From assembly GCF_003586445.1 (NCBI RefSeq), contig NZ_CP030028.1, positions 1,936,501 to 2,000,500 on the forward strand: 64,000 bases of DNA, written 5' to 3'. The translations under genes and the position numbers were made by a program. The stretch comes from Bacillus sp. Y1. GTDB lineage: Bacteria > Bacillota > Bacilli > Bacillales > Cytobacillaceae. Shown here piece after piece: positions 8,413 to 16,783 of the stretch (within the stretch, counting starts at the first letter, position 1; each line of letters begins with the position of its first letter). The notes below the pieces were generated by a model, which was given only the letters and a program-made list of their open reading frames with translations, had not been told where the DNA came from and did not search any database.

Positions 8413-8769
8413 TTATTCATCTAAGTACTTTAAGTACTCGTAATGATCTGATGGTACAGATTTAATTACTTCACCAGCTTCATTATTATAGATTTCGTAT
8501 TCCCTATAAGTTTCGATTATATAACCATCCACGAGTTCAGTTTTTTCTAGTTTTAGCTCTAATGATGCAATAACAGCCTCTTCCTCTTCGTTCTCTACAT
8601 CAGAATTTGCTTCTGTTGTTTCAGAAATGTCGGCATCCTCAATAGAAGGAATCGAAGAATACATATTTGTTCCTTCATTTGGATGAGTGAATGTAGAGTT
8701 TGGAGATTCCAAATAAGCTACAAGCCCTATGAGAGCAATTACGCTTATTAAATACATATATTTTTTCAT
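8413..8769 (-). CDS. Hypothetical single-pass or secreted acidic protein
   Basis: A 118-residue protein with a short basic start (MKKYMYL), one hydrophobic segment (ISVIALIGLVAYL) and then a strongly acidic Ser/Thr/Glu-rich stretch around DVENEEEEAV. It ends with a small mixed alpha/beta tail (GYIIETYREYEIYNNEAG). There is no lipobox. It is probably membrane-anchored facing outward, or secreted. I do not recognise the family. The start follows GAAGGAG. Standalone, facing the small gene downstream. Confidence 0.6.
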   Translation of the reverse strand: MKKYMYLISVIALIGLVAYLESPNSTFTHPNEGTNMYSSIPSIEDADISETTEANSDVENEEEEAVIASLELKLEKTELVDGYIIETYREYEIYNNEAGEVIKSVPSDHYEYLKYLDE

Positions 8770-8889
8770 AAATGAATTACTCCTTCACACAATATCTATT
8801 AAACTATATGCAAAGTTGTTATAAATAGACCAAGCTGTTAGGCTTTGTAAGTTGATTTATTTTACATCAGAATAGCTAAGTGGGATAGG

Positions 8890-8920
8890 GAGAACTTTTT
8901 ATAGAAGTTCTCTTTTTTAT
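8890..8920 (+). terminator. Orphan terminator-like hairpin upstream of the RsbW-like gene
   Basis: GAGAACTT (8890-8897) pairs with AAGTTCTC (8905-8912), followed by TTTTTTAT. It is oriented rightward, but no rightward gene precedes it; the nearest gene upstream reads leftward. It lies about 60 bp before the RsbW-like start, so it could be an attenuator or end an unseen small RNA. Confidence 0.65.
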
Positions 8921-8981
8921 ATTTGCAGAATGATTGACTAACAAAGGTTATTGTTGGTTCATAATAGAGGAAGGTATTATA

Positions 8982-9425
8982 TTGTATGTAATAAGGGAAG
9001 TGAAAGAGAAGAACATGCAAAAATCAATACAGATTTCAACATATGAAGAATACGAGACACTTGAACAGGAATTGGAAGATTATATAGGGAACTACGCAGC
9101 GGAAAAATTACATTTGGTAATGTACTCTATTCGAGAAGCGGTAAATAATGCGTTTGAACACGGCATAAAAAGTAATTCTTCATTGGTTATTACGGTTACA
9201 ACAGAGATAAGTGGAAGTGAAATCATTATAGAAGTTGAGCATAACGGAGATGGATTCAATCACGAAGAAAAGATCATGTCGGTTAAAGATCCAGATCAAT
9301 ATTTTATAGAATCATTATTAAGCACGAGGGGAAGAGGTATTGCCATTATGAAAAAGTGTGCAAAGCATATCTCCTACTCTGAAGGTGGAAGAAAGCTAAC
9401 ATTACTATTCGAGTTGGAAAAATGA
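8982..9425 (+). CDS. RsbW-like anti-sigma factor / serine kinase (HATPase_c)
   Basis: A ~147-residue GHKL ATPase of the RsbW/SpoIIAB type. The N-box is SIREAVNNAFEHG, followed by HNGDGF and the ATP-lid glycines RGRGIAIMK. Members bind a sigma factor or phosphorylate a STAS antagonist. TTG 8982 is proposed because AGAGGAAGG ends seven bases upstream; ATG 9015 is an alternative with a weak site. The stop overlaps the next ATG (ATGA), so kinase and phosphatase are translated together. No STAS protein or sigma factor is encoded nearby, so its partner must lie elsewhere. Confidence 0.85.
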   Translation: MYVIREVKEKNMQKSIQISTYEEYETLEQELEDYIGNYAAEKLHLVMYSIREAVNNAFEHGIKSNSSLVITVTTEISGSEIIIEVEHNGDGFNHEEKIMSVKDPDQYFIESLLSTRGRGIAIMKKCAKHISYSEGGRKLTLLFELEK

Positions 9426-10882
9426 ATATGAACTTTTATCAGTCATTAATTGAAGGTTCCCCGGATCTAATTTCAGTATTAGATAAAGAAGGTATTTGTG
9501 TCTATGTGAATACATCTTATGAGAAGGTGCTTGGGTACAAGAGGGAAGAAATATTAGGCAAGCACTTTTCAAAGGTAATTTCACTTGACCCGAACTCGTT
9601 AGAATATACTCTGTCTATTTTCTCTACCGTATTTTCTGGAGAAAAAACAGATGAATTCCAAGTGAAAATATATCATAAAGAAGGGTACCCATTAACATTC
9701 AATGTAAAGTACACGCTTTTAAAAGAAGAAGGATTTCTACAAATTGTTTTACGGGATATTACAGAGGAACAAAAATTAAAGAAACAAAAAAGTGAATTAA
9801 CAGAAATGAATAAGCTATTGGCGGACGTGCTTGACCATACCGGGATAGGAATTACTATCACTGATCCACATCAAGAGGATAACCCTATTATTTACCACAA
9901 TAAAGGATTCGAAAGTCTAACTGGATATGGTCCAGATGAGATTTTGGGTAAAAATTGTAGGCTTCTTCAAGGCCCATTAACGAGTAAGGATACAAAAAGG
10001 GTCATTAGAGAAAAAGTGTCGAATCAGGAAGAAGTTAAGGTAGAGATATTAAATTATCGGAAAGATCAAACTACTTTCTGGAATGAGGTCTGTATAAATC
10101 CCGTTCTTACTGAACAAGGAGAGGTAAGTCATTTTATTGGAATTCAAAAGGATGTAACGAAGAAGAAGCTATTAGAACTTGATTTAATGAGAGATTTTTC
10201 TTTATCTCGTGCCATTCAACAATTAATATTAAGCAAGGATATTGATGATCAATCAATTTCGATCTGTGGGTCTTATTTTCCGTCTCATGAAATTGGTGGT
10301 GATTTCTATAAATGGCAGAAAATAGATGATGATCTGTATTTTATTATGATTATGGATGTGATGGGGCACGGAATTGCTTCTTCTTTACTAACGATGTCGA
10401 TTAATGCAGAGCTTACATCGATTTTAAAATATGACACATGCCATCCTACTTATATTTTAAATAGACTTAATCAACATATGCTTGAGTTATTCTCAGAAGC
10501 CGAAAATGAGAGAATGACAAGAATGTATTTTACTTGTATTGTGCTCTTGATTGATATGAAAAACAAAAGTATAGATTATATTAATTCGGGACATCCATCT
10601 TTTATCCTTGAGGAAGGGGAGAGGCTAAGAGAAATCTCTTCCAATGAAATACCTGTAGGCTTTCTTCCAAATCATCAATTTCAAGCGGAAACTCTCTATT
10701 ATAAAGATTTGACAGAGTTGTTTCTTTACACTGACGGTCTCTTAGAGTATTTGAATTCCTCATTGGCAGAGTTAACGAAGAAAAAAGAAAAGGATAAAAA
10801 TCTCTTTCTCCATTTGTCAAAGGAATTGAAAACAAAACAACTTCAAGATGATGTATGTTTTATTCAGGTGAAATTACTTTAG
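9422..10882 (+). CDS. PAS-LOV-PP2C (SpoIIE/RsbU-type) phosphatase, putative blue-light sensor
   Basis: A 486-residue protein with three parts. An N-terminal PAS domain covers about 5-115. A LOV domain covers about 137-247, with the photoactive-cysteine motif GKNCRLLQG at 176-184 (Cys179; codon 9956-9958), FWNEVCINPV at 219-228 and the terminal GIQKDVT. A SpoIIE-type PP2C domain covers about 275-486. The metal-binding acids are present: Asp294 in GGDFYKW, Asp312 in MDVMGHG, Asp438 in YTDG and Asp477. The LOV segment closely resembles Bacillus YtvA. It should dephosphorylate a STAS antagonist in response to blue light or flavin redox state, opposing the overlapping RsbW-like kinase. Confidence 0.9.
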   Translation: MNMNFYQSLIEGSPDLISVLDKEGICVYVNTSYEKVLGYKREEILGKHFSKVISLDPNSLEYTLSIFSTVFSGEKTDEFQVKIYHKEGYPLTFNVKYTLLKEEGFLQIVLRDITEEQKLKKQKSELTEMNKLLADVLDHTGIGITITDPHQEDNPIIYHNKGFESLTGYGPDEILGKNCRLLQGPLTSKDTKRVIREKVSNQEEVKVEILNYRKDQTTFWNEVCINPVLTEQGEVSHFIGIQKDVTKKKLLELDLMRDFSLSRAIQQLILSKDIDDQSISICGSYFPSHEIGGDFYKWQKIDDDLYFIMIMDVMGHGIASSLLTMSINAELTSILKYDTCHPTYILNRLNQHMLELFSEAENERMTRMYFTCIVLLIDMKNKSIDYINSGHPSFILEEGERLREISSNEIPVGFLPNHQFQAETLYYKDLTELFLYTDGLLEYLNSSLAELTKKKEKDKNLFLHLSKELKTKQLQDDVCFIQVKLL

Positions 10883-10893
10883 AGTAAGCACAA

Positions 10894-10927
10894 GACCCTC
10901 TTACATAAAAAAGAGGGTCCTTTTTTT
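10894..10927. terminator. Terminator between convergent operons
   Basis: GACCCTCTT (10894-10902) pairs with AAGAGGGTC (10911-10919), followed by a seven-T run on the plus strand. It ends the LOV-phosphatase operon and may also act on the convergent iron transporter. Confidence 0.88.
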
Positions 10928-11933
10928 ATTTTTTTAATAGAAGATATAAGAAATAAGGTGCTCCAATAAGGGCCACCATGATACCAGCAGCAATACCTTC
11001 AGGTTCGATAATATTACGCCCAATTGTATCAGCAAACAATAATAGCCATCCTCCTACAAGAAGTGCAACGGGAATAAACAACTGGTTTCTCGGTCCAACC
11101 ATCGCTTTGGCCATATGTGGGGCCATTAAACCAATGAAGCTTATTCCGCCTGTCACGGAAACGGCAGACGCTGCCAATGCAACAGCTGTAATTAATAAAG
11201 TGATTCTCTCCTTCTCTATCGAAATCCCTACACCGATAGAAATGGACTCACCTAAGGCTAAAATATTTAAGCGATTCGCCTTGTATAAAGTAAAGGGAAT
11301 CAACACAAGAAGCCAAGGGAGAATGGCCCATACAAATGGCCAATCAGTCCCCCATATATTTCCTGCCAACCACTTTGCAATAAAGTCTACCTTAGCTCGT
11401 TCTGCAGATGAAATAAGAACGATCATAGCACCGGAAAGTGCCATCGAGAAACCGACCCCAACTAATACCAATCGTACAGGCTGAAGGCCAACACTTTTTT
11501 TATAAGAAAAGATATAAATAAGTGCTGATGTAAGGATAGCTCCGAAAAATGCAAGGATCGGAATCGCGTAAGCAAATGTTGATGCGTCGATTGGTGCAAA
11601 TAGAAAAAAGACAGTTATAGCAACACCAGCACCAGAATTAATTCCGATGATGCCTGGGTCAGCTAAATCATTCCGTGTAATTCCTTGAAGAATGGCACCG
11701 GATAGTGCGAGAGCCATTCCTGCTAACAAGGTAATGACAATGCGGGGCAGACGGATGTCAAAGAGAATAAATTCTTCCTTAAACGATCCATTCCCTAATA
11801 AGGTTGGTATGATTCGATCATAGCTAACAGCAGAATAACCAAGACTTAAACTCACTATCATAGTGCCAAGGATAAGTATGAGCAGAGCAATCACTAGGGC
11901 TCTTTGTTTTTTTATAAGGTTTTGATGAATCAT
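10926..11933 (-). CDS. FecCD-type iron-siderophore ABC transporter permease
   Basis: A 335-residue polytopic permease of the BtuC/FecCD family with about nine to ten helices. Family hallmarks are RLPRIVITLLAGMALALSGA near residue 50, GITRNDLADPGIIGINSGAG after it, and GLMAPHMAKAMVGPRNQ toward the C-terminus. It carries a ferric siderophore across the membrane as one half of a heterodimer with the upstream permease, overlapping it by four bases. It resembles Bacillus YfhA. It is the last gene of the Fur-controlled operon. Confidence 0.92.
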   Translation of the reverse strand: MIHQNLIKKQRALVIALLILILGTMIVSLSLGYSAVSYDRIIPTLLGNGSFKEEFILFDIRLPRIVITLLAGMALALSGAILQGITRNDLADPGIIGINSGAGVAITVFFLFAPIDASTFAYAIPILAFFGAILTSALIYIFSYKKSVGLQPVRLVLVGVGFSMALSGAMIVLISSAERAKVDFIAKWLAGNIWGTDWPFVWAILPWLLVLIPFTLYKANRLNILALGESISIGVGISIEKERITLLITAVALAASAVSVTGGISFIGLMAPHMAKAMVGPRNQLFIPVALLVGGWLLLFADTIGRNIIEPEGIAAGIMVALIGAPYFLYLLLKK

Positions 11934-12937
11934 GAGAATTCTTTCCCTCCTTTACGAATGATAAATAAAAAGAAGGGGAGCCCGATCATGGCAACAATGG
12001 CCGCTACAGGTGTTTCATAAGGTGAATTTAATGTACGTCCAATCGTATCTGCGAGAAGCATAAATGTTCCACCAAAAATGGTCGACATCGGAAGAATAAA
12101 GCGATAGTCCGTTCCGACAATTGCCCGCACGATATGAGGCACCAGTAAACCAACAAAAGCTAGATTACCAGCTAAGGCTACAGCGGCCCCTGCAAGAACG
12201 ATGACAATCACAAATAAAAAGGCTTTTACACGAGTCGTATTCTGTCCCAAGCCTACCGCCACTTCTTCATTTAAACTAAGAATGGTTAGTTGCCTTGAAA
12301 GAAAAATGGAAAGAATGATTCCGATAATAATGAACGGGACTACTATTTGAAGTTGGCCCCAGGTGGTTCCGATCACTCCTCCAGCTGTCCACATCGATAC
12401 ATCTTTTGAGATTTTAAAGAAGATAGCAATACCTTCTGAAATGGCAAAAAGAAAGGCAGATATTGCTGATCCAGCTAGAACGATACGGAAAGGAGAGAAT
12501 CCCCCTTTTTTTACTGCACTTATGCCGAAAACAAGCAGAGCTCCAACAGCCGCACCAATAAAACAAGCAAGCATGATTCCGTAGTAATTTGCGGATGGAA
12601 GAAGGGCGATGGTAATCGCTAGTCCTGCATTCGCTCCAGCAGTAAGACCTAATAAACCTGGATCAGCGAGCGGATTTCGTGTCATTCCTTGCATGATTGC
12701 CCCTGATACAGCTAGGGCTGCACCAACTACTATCGCAGCAACTTCCCGTGGCAATCGAATCTCTTGTAAAATTAATATTTTTTCACTTGTTTGATTGGAT
12801 AATAAGGCCAGCCAAACATCCTTGAAAGTTGTATCCGCGGCTCCGAAAACCATTGCAATGCTAAACATGAGTATAAATAAAAAAATTGCAACGATGCATT
12901 TGAAGAAAAACGATATAGGTTTGTTATTATGTAGCAA
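11930..12937 (-). CDS. FecCD-type iron-siderophore ABC transporter permease
   Basis: The partner permease, about 335 residues, with the same hallmarks: EIRLPREVAAIVVGAALAVS, GMTRNPLADPGLLGLTAGAN and GLLVPHIVRAIVGTDYRF. It resembles Bacillus YfiZ. The start is placed at TTG 12937, six bases after GAGGTG; a GTG at 12946 lies within that ribosome site. A 114-bp gap with a hairpin separates it from the ATPase gene upstream, while it overlaps the second permease by four bases. Confidence 0.92.
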   Translation of the reverse strand: MLHNNKPISFFFKCIVAIFLFILMFSIAMVFGAADTTFKDVWLALLSNQTSEKILILQEIRLPREVAAIVVGAALAVSGAIMQGMTRNPLADPGLLGLTAGANAGLAITIALLPSANYYGIMLACFIGAAVGALLVFGISAVKKGGFSPFRIVLAGSAISAFLFAISEGIAIFFKISKDVSMWTAGGVIGTTWGQLQIVVPFIIIGIILSIFLSRQLTILSLNEEVAVGLGQNTTRVKAFLFVIVIVLAGAAVALAGNLAFVGLLVPHIVRAIVGTDYRFILPMSTIFGGTFMLLADTIGRTLNSPYETPVAAIVAMIGLPFFLFIIRKGGKEFS

Positions 12938-12972
12938 TCTAGTCACCTCACTTTTTACATTTCAAAAGAAAG

Positions 12973-12998
12973 AGAGGAATTCGTTGATGAATTCCTCT
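12973..12998. terminator. Intra-operon hairpin between ATPase and permease genes
   Basis: AGAGGAATTC (12973-12982) pairs perfectly with GAATTCCTCT (12989-12998) around GTTGAT. The leftward reading continues into a T-rich stretch, so it could partly terminate or stabilise the ATPase message. Confidence 0.5.
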
Positions 12999-13060
12999 AC
13001 GTAAGTAAACTATTTTTCAAGAAAACTCTTAGTAAAGAACTCTATTTAATAGGAGTAGCA

Positions 13061-13906
13061 TTAGTAATTCACACTTACAGGAGTAAGAGTGGAAACCATG
13101 TGTTGTTCATTTAGTGAATTCCCTTTAAGAAGGTTATAGGTTATGCACATTGGCTTATTCGTCCGCGGATCTCTGCCGATTTCTGCATCAATTTGAAATA
13201 CCTCTCGTAATACCTCACGTTGAATTACTTCTTCGCAAGTTCCAGCTTTTACAATTTCCCCTGCTTTTAAGGCGATCAAATGATCGGCAAATCGAGCGGC
13301 TTGATTTAAATCATGTAGAACCATGACAATCGTTCGTCCCTCATTTTGGTTTAACTCTTGCAACAGTTCGAGAACCTCAAGCTGATGAGCCATGTCCAAA
13401 TACGTGGTAGGTTCATCCAGGAAAATAATATCGGTTTCCTGAGCAAGTGCCATGGCGATCCATACCCGTTGTCTTTGCCCACCAGAAAGGGCATCAACCG
13501 GTCGGAATTTAAAATCCATTGTTCCAGTTGCTTCAAGAGCCCAATCAATTACTTCAAAATCTCGTTTTGTTAAGCGGCCAAACCCTTTTTGGTAAGGAAA
13601 ACGTCCATAGCTGACAAGCTCTCCTACTGTAAGTCCACCAACACTTTCTGGTGACTGAGGGAGTATGGCCATTTTTCTAGCTAGTTCTTTTGTATGCTGC
13701 TTAGCAATATCCTCTCCATCTAAAAGGACTGTCCCAGCTTGTTGAGCAATTATTCGTGTAATGGCTTTAAGCAACGTCGATTTTCCACAGCCATTTGAAC
13801 CAATAATGGTCGTAATTTTTTTATCTGGTATATGGATGCTGAGGTTTTTCACTATCGTTCGTTCTCCATAAGCAACGGAAAGTTGGTCAGTATATAGGCG
13901 AACCAT
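13061..13906 (-). CDS. Iron-siderophore ABC transporter ATP-binding protein
   Basis: A 281-residue FecE/FhuC-type ATPase. Walker A GSNGCGKST is at 36-44, the signature is LSGGQRQRVW, Walker B is IIFLDEP, and the switch histidine is in VMVLHDLNQAARFAD. It should energise the two FecCD permeases downstream. The last ~25 residues (KGNSLNEQHM onward) extend past the usual end. The start follows AAGGAGG. First gene of the operon, with a Fur box directly upstream. No substrate-binding lipoprotein gene is present here, so that must be encoded elsewhere (as with the shared YusV ATPase of B. subtilis). Confidence 0.93.
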   Translation of the reverse strand: MVRLYTDQLSVAYGERTIVKNLSIHIPDKKITTIIGSNGCGKSTLLKAITRIIAQQAGTVLLDGEDIAKQHTKELARKMAILPQSPESVGGLTVGELVSYGRFPYQKGFGRLTKRDFEVIDWALEATGTMDFKFRPVDALSGGQRQRVWIAMALAQETDIIFLDEPTTYLDMAHQLEVLELLQELNQNEGRTIVMVLHDLNQAARFADHLIALKAGEIVKAGTCEEVIQREVLREVFQIDAEIGRDPRTNKPMCITYNLLKGNSLNEQHMVSTLTPVSVNY

Positions 13907-13938
13907 TGGAAACCTCCTTATGTAAATAATTTATTAAT

Positions 13939-13953
13939 TGATAATGATTATCA
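13939..13953. promoter_or_regulatory. Fur box
   Basis: TGATAATGATTATCA is a perfect 7-1-7 inverted repeat identical to the minimal Bacillus Fur consensus. It lies 33 bp upstream of the ATPase start codon, where a bound Fe-Fur dimer would block the promoter. The operon should therefore be induced by iron starvation. Confidence 0.92.
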
Positions 13954-14156
13954 GTATCGGATATATTAAATATAAAACGCATTCATCCCCCTGTCAATAA
14001 AATCTTTCACCTTTTGCGGTGACAGACACCCTTCGTGGACAGTTTTGGGGATTTTGTCCGTGTGGGGTGGACACTTGGTGCAAATTGACATATAGAGGAA
14101 TTCTTATATATATGGCGAATAATTCTTAATAGAGATTGGGAAGAAAGGATGTACGT

Positions 14157-15080
14157 ATGGAGAAAGTGAAGAAGCCATATAAAATAAGAAATTATGAGGA
14201 ACAGGATGCAAATCAAATTGCCAAGTTTGATTTTATTTCAATGTTAGCTTATCGATTCAATGGGGACTATGCTTCAGATAATATTTTCTGTGTCGTTAGT
14301 GAAGAAGGAGAAGTTCTCGCTTCCGCACATATTGCTCCCGATCAGTCTTGGAGCTTAATCGAAGATCCGAACAAGCCTTTGGACTTTGAATTTAAGCTAC
14401 AGATGGATTTATCCATAAATGAGAATACGACAGTTCCACAAGAAGCAGTGGATGAGTTAACTGATGCAGTTATGATTAGAGCTAAAATGATTCGAAGCCA
14501 ATACCCCAATAAAAAAATTACTCTTACACATACGATTTCTTCTGATGATTTAGAGGAGATGGATTTTTATTTATCAAAAGGATTTATATCGAAACAAAAT
14601 CATTTAGTGATGAAAAGAGATTTAACTGAACCAATCCCTCAATTTTCTTTACCACCAAATATAAAGGTATTAAATTGGAAAATGGAGACTCAAGAAGAGC
14701 AGGAAATGTATTTGCGTGCAGAGGCTGCTGGAGATCCAAACGGGATTTGTTGGAGCTTGAATCATCTAAGATGGACAAAGTCTGGCGCAGAATGGGATAC
14801 ATTTACGGCATTTGACGGAAATAATGTAGTGGGTAGTGTTATGACATGGGGACTCGGAGAAGAGAGAAGTGCCACTGAGAATATCTTTGTATTACCTGAT
14901 TGGAGACGAAAGGGAATAGCAAAGGCATTAATTACTGAAGCATTAACTTTTTTAAAGGAAAAAGGGAAAATAGAAGCAACATTAGGAGTGTTTGGAGATA
15001 ATCGAAATGCGATTTCACTATACCAATCCCTTGGATATCGCATGTTTTATACCATTATTGAGTTTGGTTACGACCTTTAG
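14157..15080 (+). CDS. Two-domain GNAT acetyltransferase
   Basis: A 307-residue protein with two GNAT-like halves. The N-terminal half (to about 160) lacks a clear acetyl-CoA loop. The C-terminal half carries WRRKGIAKALITEA and a closing DNRNAISLYQSLGY, so that is the active domain. The layout resembles tandem GNATs such as mycothiol-synthase-like proteins, but Bacillus does not make mycothiol, so the substrate is open. ATG 14157 follows AGAAAGGATG and is preferred over the TTG at 14136. The 250 bp upstream hold the Fur-regulated divergent promoter and a GGTGACAGACACC-like fragment. Confidence 0.85.
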   Translation: MEKVKKPYKIRNYEEQDANQIAKFDFISMLAYRFNGDYASDNIFCVVSEEGEVLASAHIAPDQSWSLIEDPNKPLDFEFKLQMDLSINENTTVPQEAVDELTDAVMIRAKMIRSQYPNKKITLTHTISSDDLEEMDFYLSKGFISKQNHLVMKRDLTEPIPQFSLPPNIKVLNWKMETQEEQEMYLRAEAAGDPNGICWSLNHLRWTKSGAEWDTFTAFDGNNVVGSVMTWGLGEERSATENIFVLPDWRRKGIAKALITEALTFLKEKGKIEATLGVFGDNRNAISLYQSLGYRMFYTIIEFGYDL

Positions 15081-15222
15081 AATCAGCTTGATTAGGGCTG
15101 TTTCTTTTTTTATGTACTTTGAAGTAAGAAGCTAGGATGGTGGTACAGTAAATATTATCTCTGCTTACTGTGTATTCACAGAGAAAGGGAGCATGTTAAT
15201 AATGAAAAGGGAGGTGTTAAAC

Positions 15223-15375
15223 TTGCCAAGAGGAAAAGAACTGGAACAATTACCAATGGCAAATACATTACCTGGTGCCGGAAGAGACACTAGTAAAATG
15301 AATCGAACGGGATTAACGGGAATGACCGAAGGCGATATGCCGAAGCCAGCTCAAGCTTCAAAAAAGAATAAATAG
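15223..15375 (+). CDS. Small hydrophilic protein, 50 residues
   Basis: TTG 15223 follows AAGGGAGGTG by six bases. An upstream in-frame ATG (15193) sits too close to its purine run. The product starts MPRGKELEQLPMANTLPGAG, continues RDTSKMNRTGLTGMTEGDMP and ends KPAQASKKNK. It is basic, glycine/proline-rich and without a membrane segment. I do not recognise it; small hydrophilic proteins of this kind in Bacillus are often spore-associated (impression only). It has its own terminator. Confidence 0.7.
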   Translation: MPRGKELEQLPMANTLPGAGRDTSKMNRTGLTGMTEGDMPKPAQASKKNK

Positions 15376-15382
15376 GGCGAAG

Positions 15383-15416
15383 AAACCAAATCTTTTAGAT
15401 CAGATTTGGTTTTTTT
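15383..15416 (+). terminator. Rho-independent terminator
   Basis: AAACCAAATC (15383-15392) pairs with GATTTGGTTT (15403-15412), followed by T's. It ends the small 50-residue gene. Confidence 0.88.
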
Positions 15417-15451
15417 GTGGTAATATATGGTTTGTAGAGGGAGGAGAAAAG

Positions 15452-15964
15452 ATGGAGATTAAAAACGGTAAACTAACAATTCGTCCCCTCGGGAAAGAAG
15501 ATGTGGATCATCTATCTAAATGGCTTTCAAACCCAACTGTACTAGAATACTACGAAGGTAGAGATCAACCTTTTTCAGTAGAAAAAGTGATGCAAACTTT
15601 TTTTCTGGAAGAGGAAGGATTATCGCGATATATTTTTTTGTTTGAAGAAAAGCCAATAGGATATATTCAAACGTATACAGTAGAAGACGAGAAAGTGAAG
15701 ACGTTTGGTATGGATCAATTTATTGGGGAAACGGATTATTGGAATAAAGGAATTGGGACGATTCTAATTCATACGATGGTAAATTATCTTGTAAACTCGA
15801 TGAGTGCAGAGCGAATCATTATGGATCCACATACTAGTAATAAAAGGGCATTGAGATGTTACGAGAAATGCGGATTTAGAAAAGTGAAATTACTCTCAAA
15901 GCATGAATTACATGAGGGAGAGTTTCGTGATTGCTGGTTGATCGAATTAATAATAGAGCGGTAA
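15452..15964 (+). CDS. AAC(6')-like GNAT acetyltransferase
   Basis: A 170-residue GNAT protein resembling aminoglycoside 6'-N-acetyltransferases and RimJ/RimL enzymes: the N-terminal KLTIRPLGKEDVDHLSKWLS, then GMDQFIGETDYWNKGIGT (acetyl-CoA loop) and SNKRALRCYEKCGF. The sequence supports the fold; aminoglycoside acetylation is possible but unproven, since many chromosomal homologues lack that activity. The start follows GGGAGGAG. Confidence 0.82.
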   Translation: MEIKNGKLTIRPLGKEDVDHLSKWLSNPTVLEYYEGRDQPFSVEKVMQTFFLEEEGLSRYIFLFEEKPIGYIQTYTVEDEKVKTFGMDQFIGETDYWNKGIGTILIHTMVNYLVNSMSAERIIMDPHTSNKRALRCYEKCGFRKVKLLSKHELHEGEFRDCWLIELIIER

Positions 15965-15975
15965 GTCCATGCTGT

Positions 15976-16001
15976 AAAAAAAGAGGGGCAAATCGCTCCT
16001 C
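15976..16001 (-). terminator. Terminator of the MerR gene
   Basis: GAGGGGC (15983-15989) pairs with GCTCCTC (15995-16001), one G-U wobble included. The T-tract is on the minus strand (15976-15982). Confidence 0.75.
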
Positions 16002-16004
16002 CTA

Positions 16005-16760
16005 TTATTCCGTAAAAATGGCTATCGCATCACGTAAAAACTCAGCTGTTCCAGGTTGATCTTTATCATAGTTGGCAGTGAATCTCTCATCATCGACGTA
16101 CATTTGGGCAAGTCCAGCATGCGCTTCTTTGCTGTAGGTTGGCCAAAAGTAACAAAGCCATTGTTTATGAAGCTCGGCTGCTTGTTGCGCAAGCGGACCT
16201 GCAGGATCACCACTTGTAAATGCTTGGGACAAAACGTCTCTTATTTGTTGCTCTAAAGCTGTCACCTTTTGATAGTCCTCCTCAGACAGGTTCATGAGCT
16301 TGGCATTGGATTGTTCTACGGTATCTTTTCCATACTTTTCACGAATTTCTTTTCCGTATTTCTTTTCATTTTCAGCAAGTAAATTTTGTTTAAACCCTTC
16401 AAATTTCTCTTTATTTGACATGGTAATTCTCCCTTCAGATTCTGCAATGGTCTTTTCCACATTACAAATTAACGTCTCTATTTGTTGCCGTTTTTCTATT
16501 AGCTTTAACCGATGTTCTCTTAGCGCCGCTTCTGCGTCAAACTTAGAGGAGGAGAGTATTTCTTTAATCGTATCCAAGCTAAATCCAAGCTCTTTATAAA
16601 AAAGAATTTGCTGAAGACGATTCACCTCTGATTGCCCATAAATTCGATAGCCATTCGAATTCACCCTGCTTGGTTCCAGAAGACCAATTTGGTCGTAATA
16701 CCGTAATGTTCTTGTACTAACTCCTGCTAATTGGCCGAGCTTTTGAACCGTGTATTCCAA
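16005..16760 (-). CDS. TipA/Mta-like MerR family regulator
   Basis: A 251-residue activator. The MerR winged helix is at the N-terminus (QLAGVSTRTLRYYDQIGLL, then NGYRIYGQSEVNRLQQI). A coiled coil covers about 80-110, and a C-terminal TipAS ligand-binding domain starts about residue 125 (KFEGFKQNLLAEN, KQWLCYFWPTYSKEAHAGLA, MYVDDERFTANYD). TipAS domains bind thiopeptide or other drugs and activate efflux or self-protection genes. Start TTG 16760 lies six bases after AAGGAGGTG. No transport gene is adjacent, so it may control only itself or distant targets. Confidence 0.9.
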   Translation of the reverse strand: MEYTVQKLGQLAGVSTRTLRYYDQIGLLEPSRVNSNGYRIYGQSEVNRLQQILFYKELGFSLDTIKEILSSSKFDAEAALREHRLKLIEKRQQIETLICNVEKTIAESEGRITMSNKEKFEGFKQNLLAENEKKYGKEIREKYGKDTVEQSNAKLMNLSEEDYQKVTALEQQIRDVLSQAFTSGDPAGPLAQQAAELHKQWLCYFWPTYSKEAHAGLAQMYVDDERFTANYDKDQPGTAEFLRDAIAIFTE

Positions 16761-16783
16761 TTCTTTCACCTCCTTATATGCTC

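Noticed and set aside
10978..11484. A 168-residue rightward ORF inside the iron permease
   Set aside because: It is antisense to a clear FecCD permease, has no ribosome site and shows shadow-like composition.
14013..14080. A structured RNA in the region with repeated GACAC/GTGTC words
   Set aside because: Short partial complementarities only; more like a degenerate dispersed palindrome, similar to that at 33547-33573.
15452..15964. Confident aminoglycoside-resistance gene
   Set aside because: Only family-level similarity is visible; resistance cannot be concluded from sequence.
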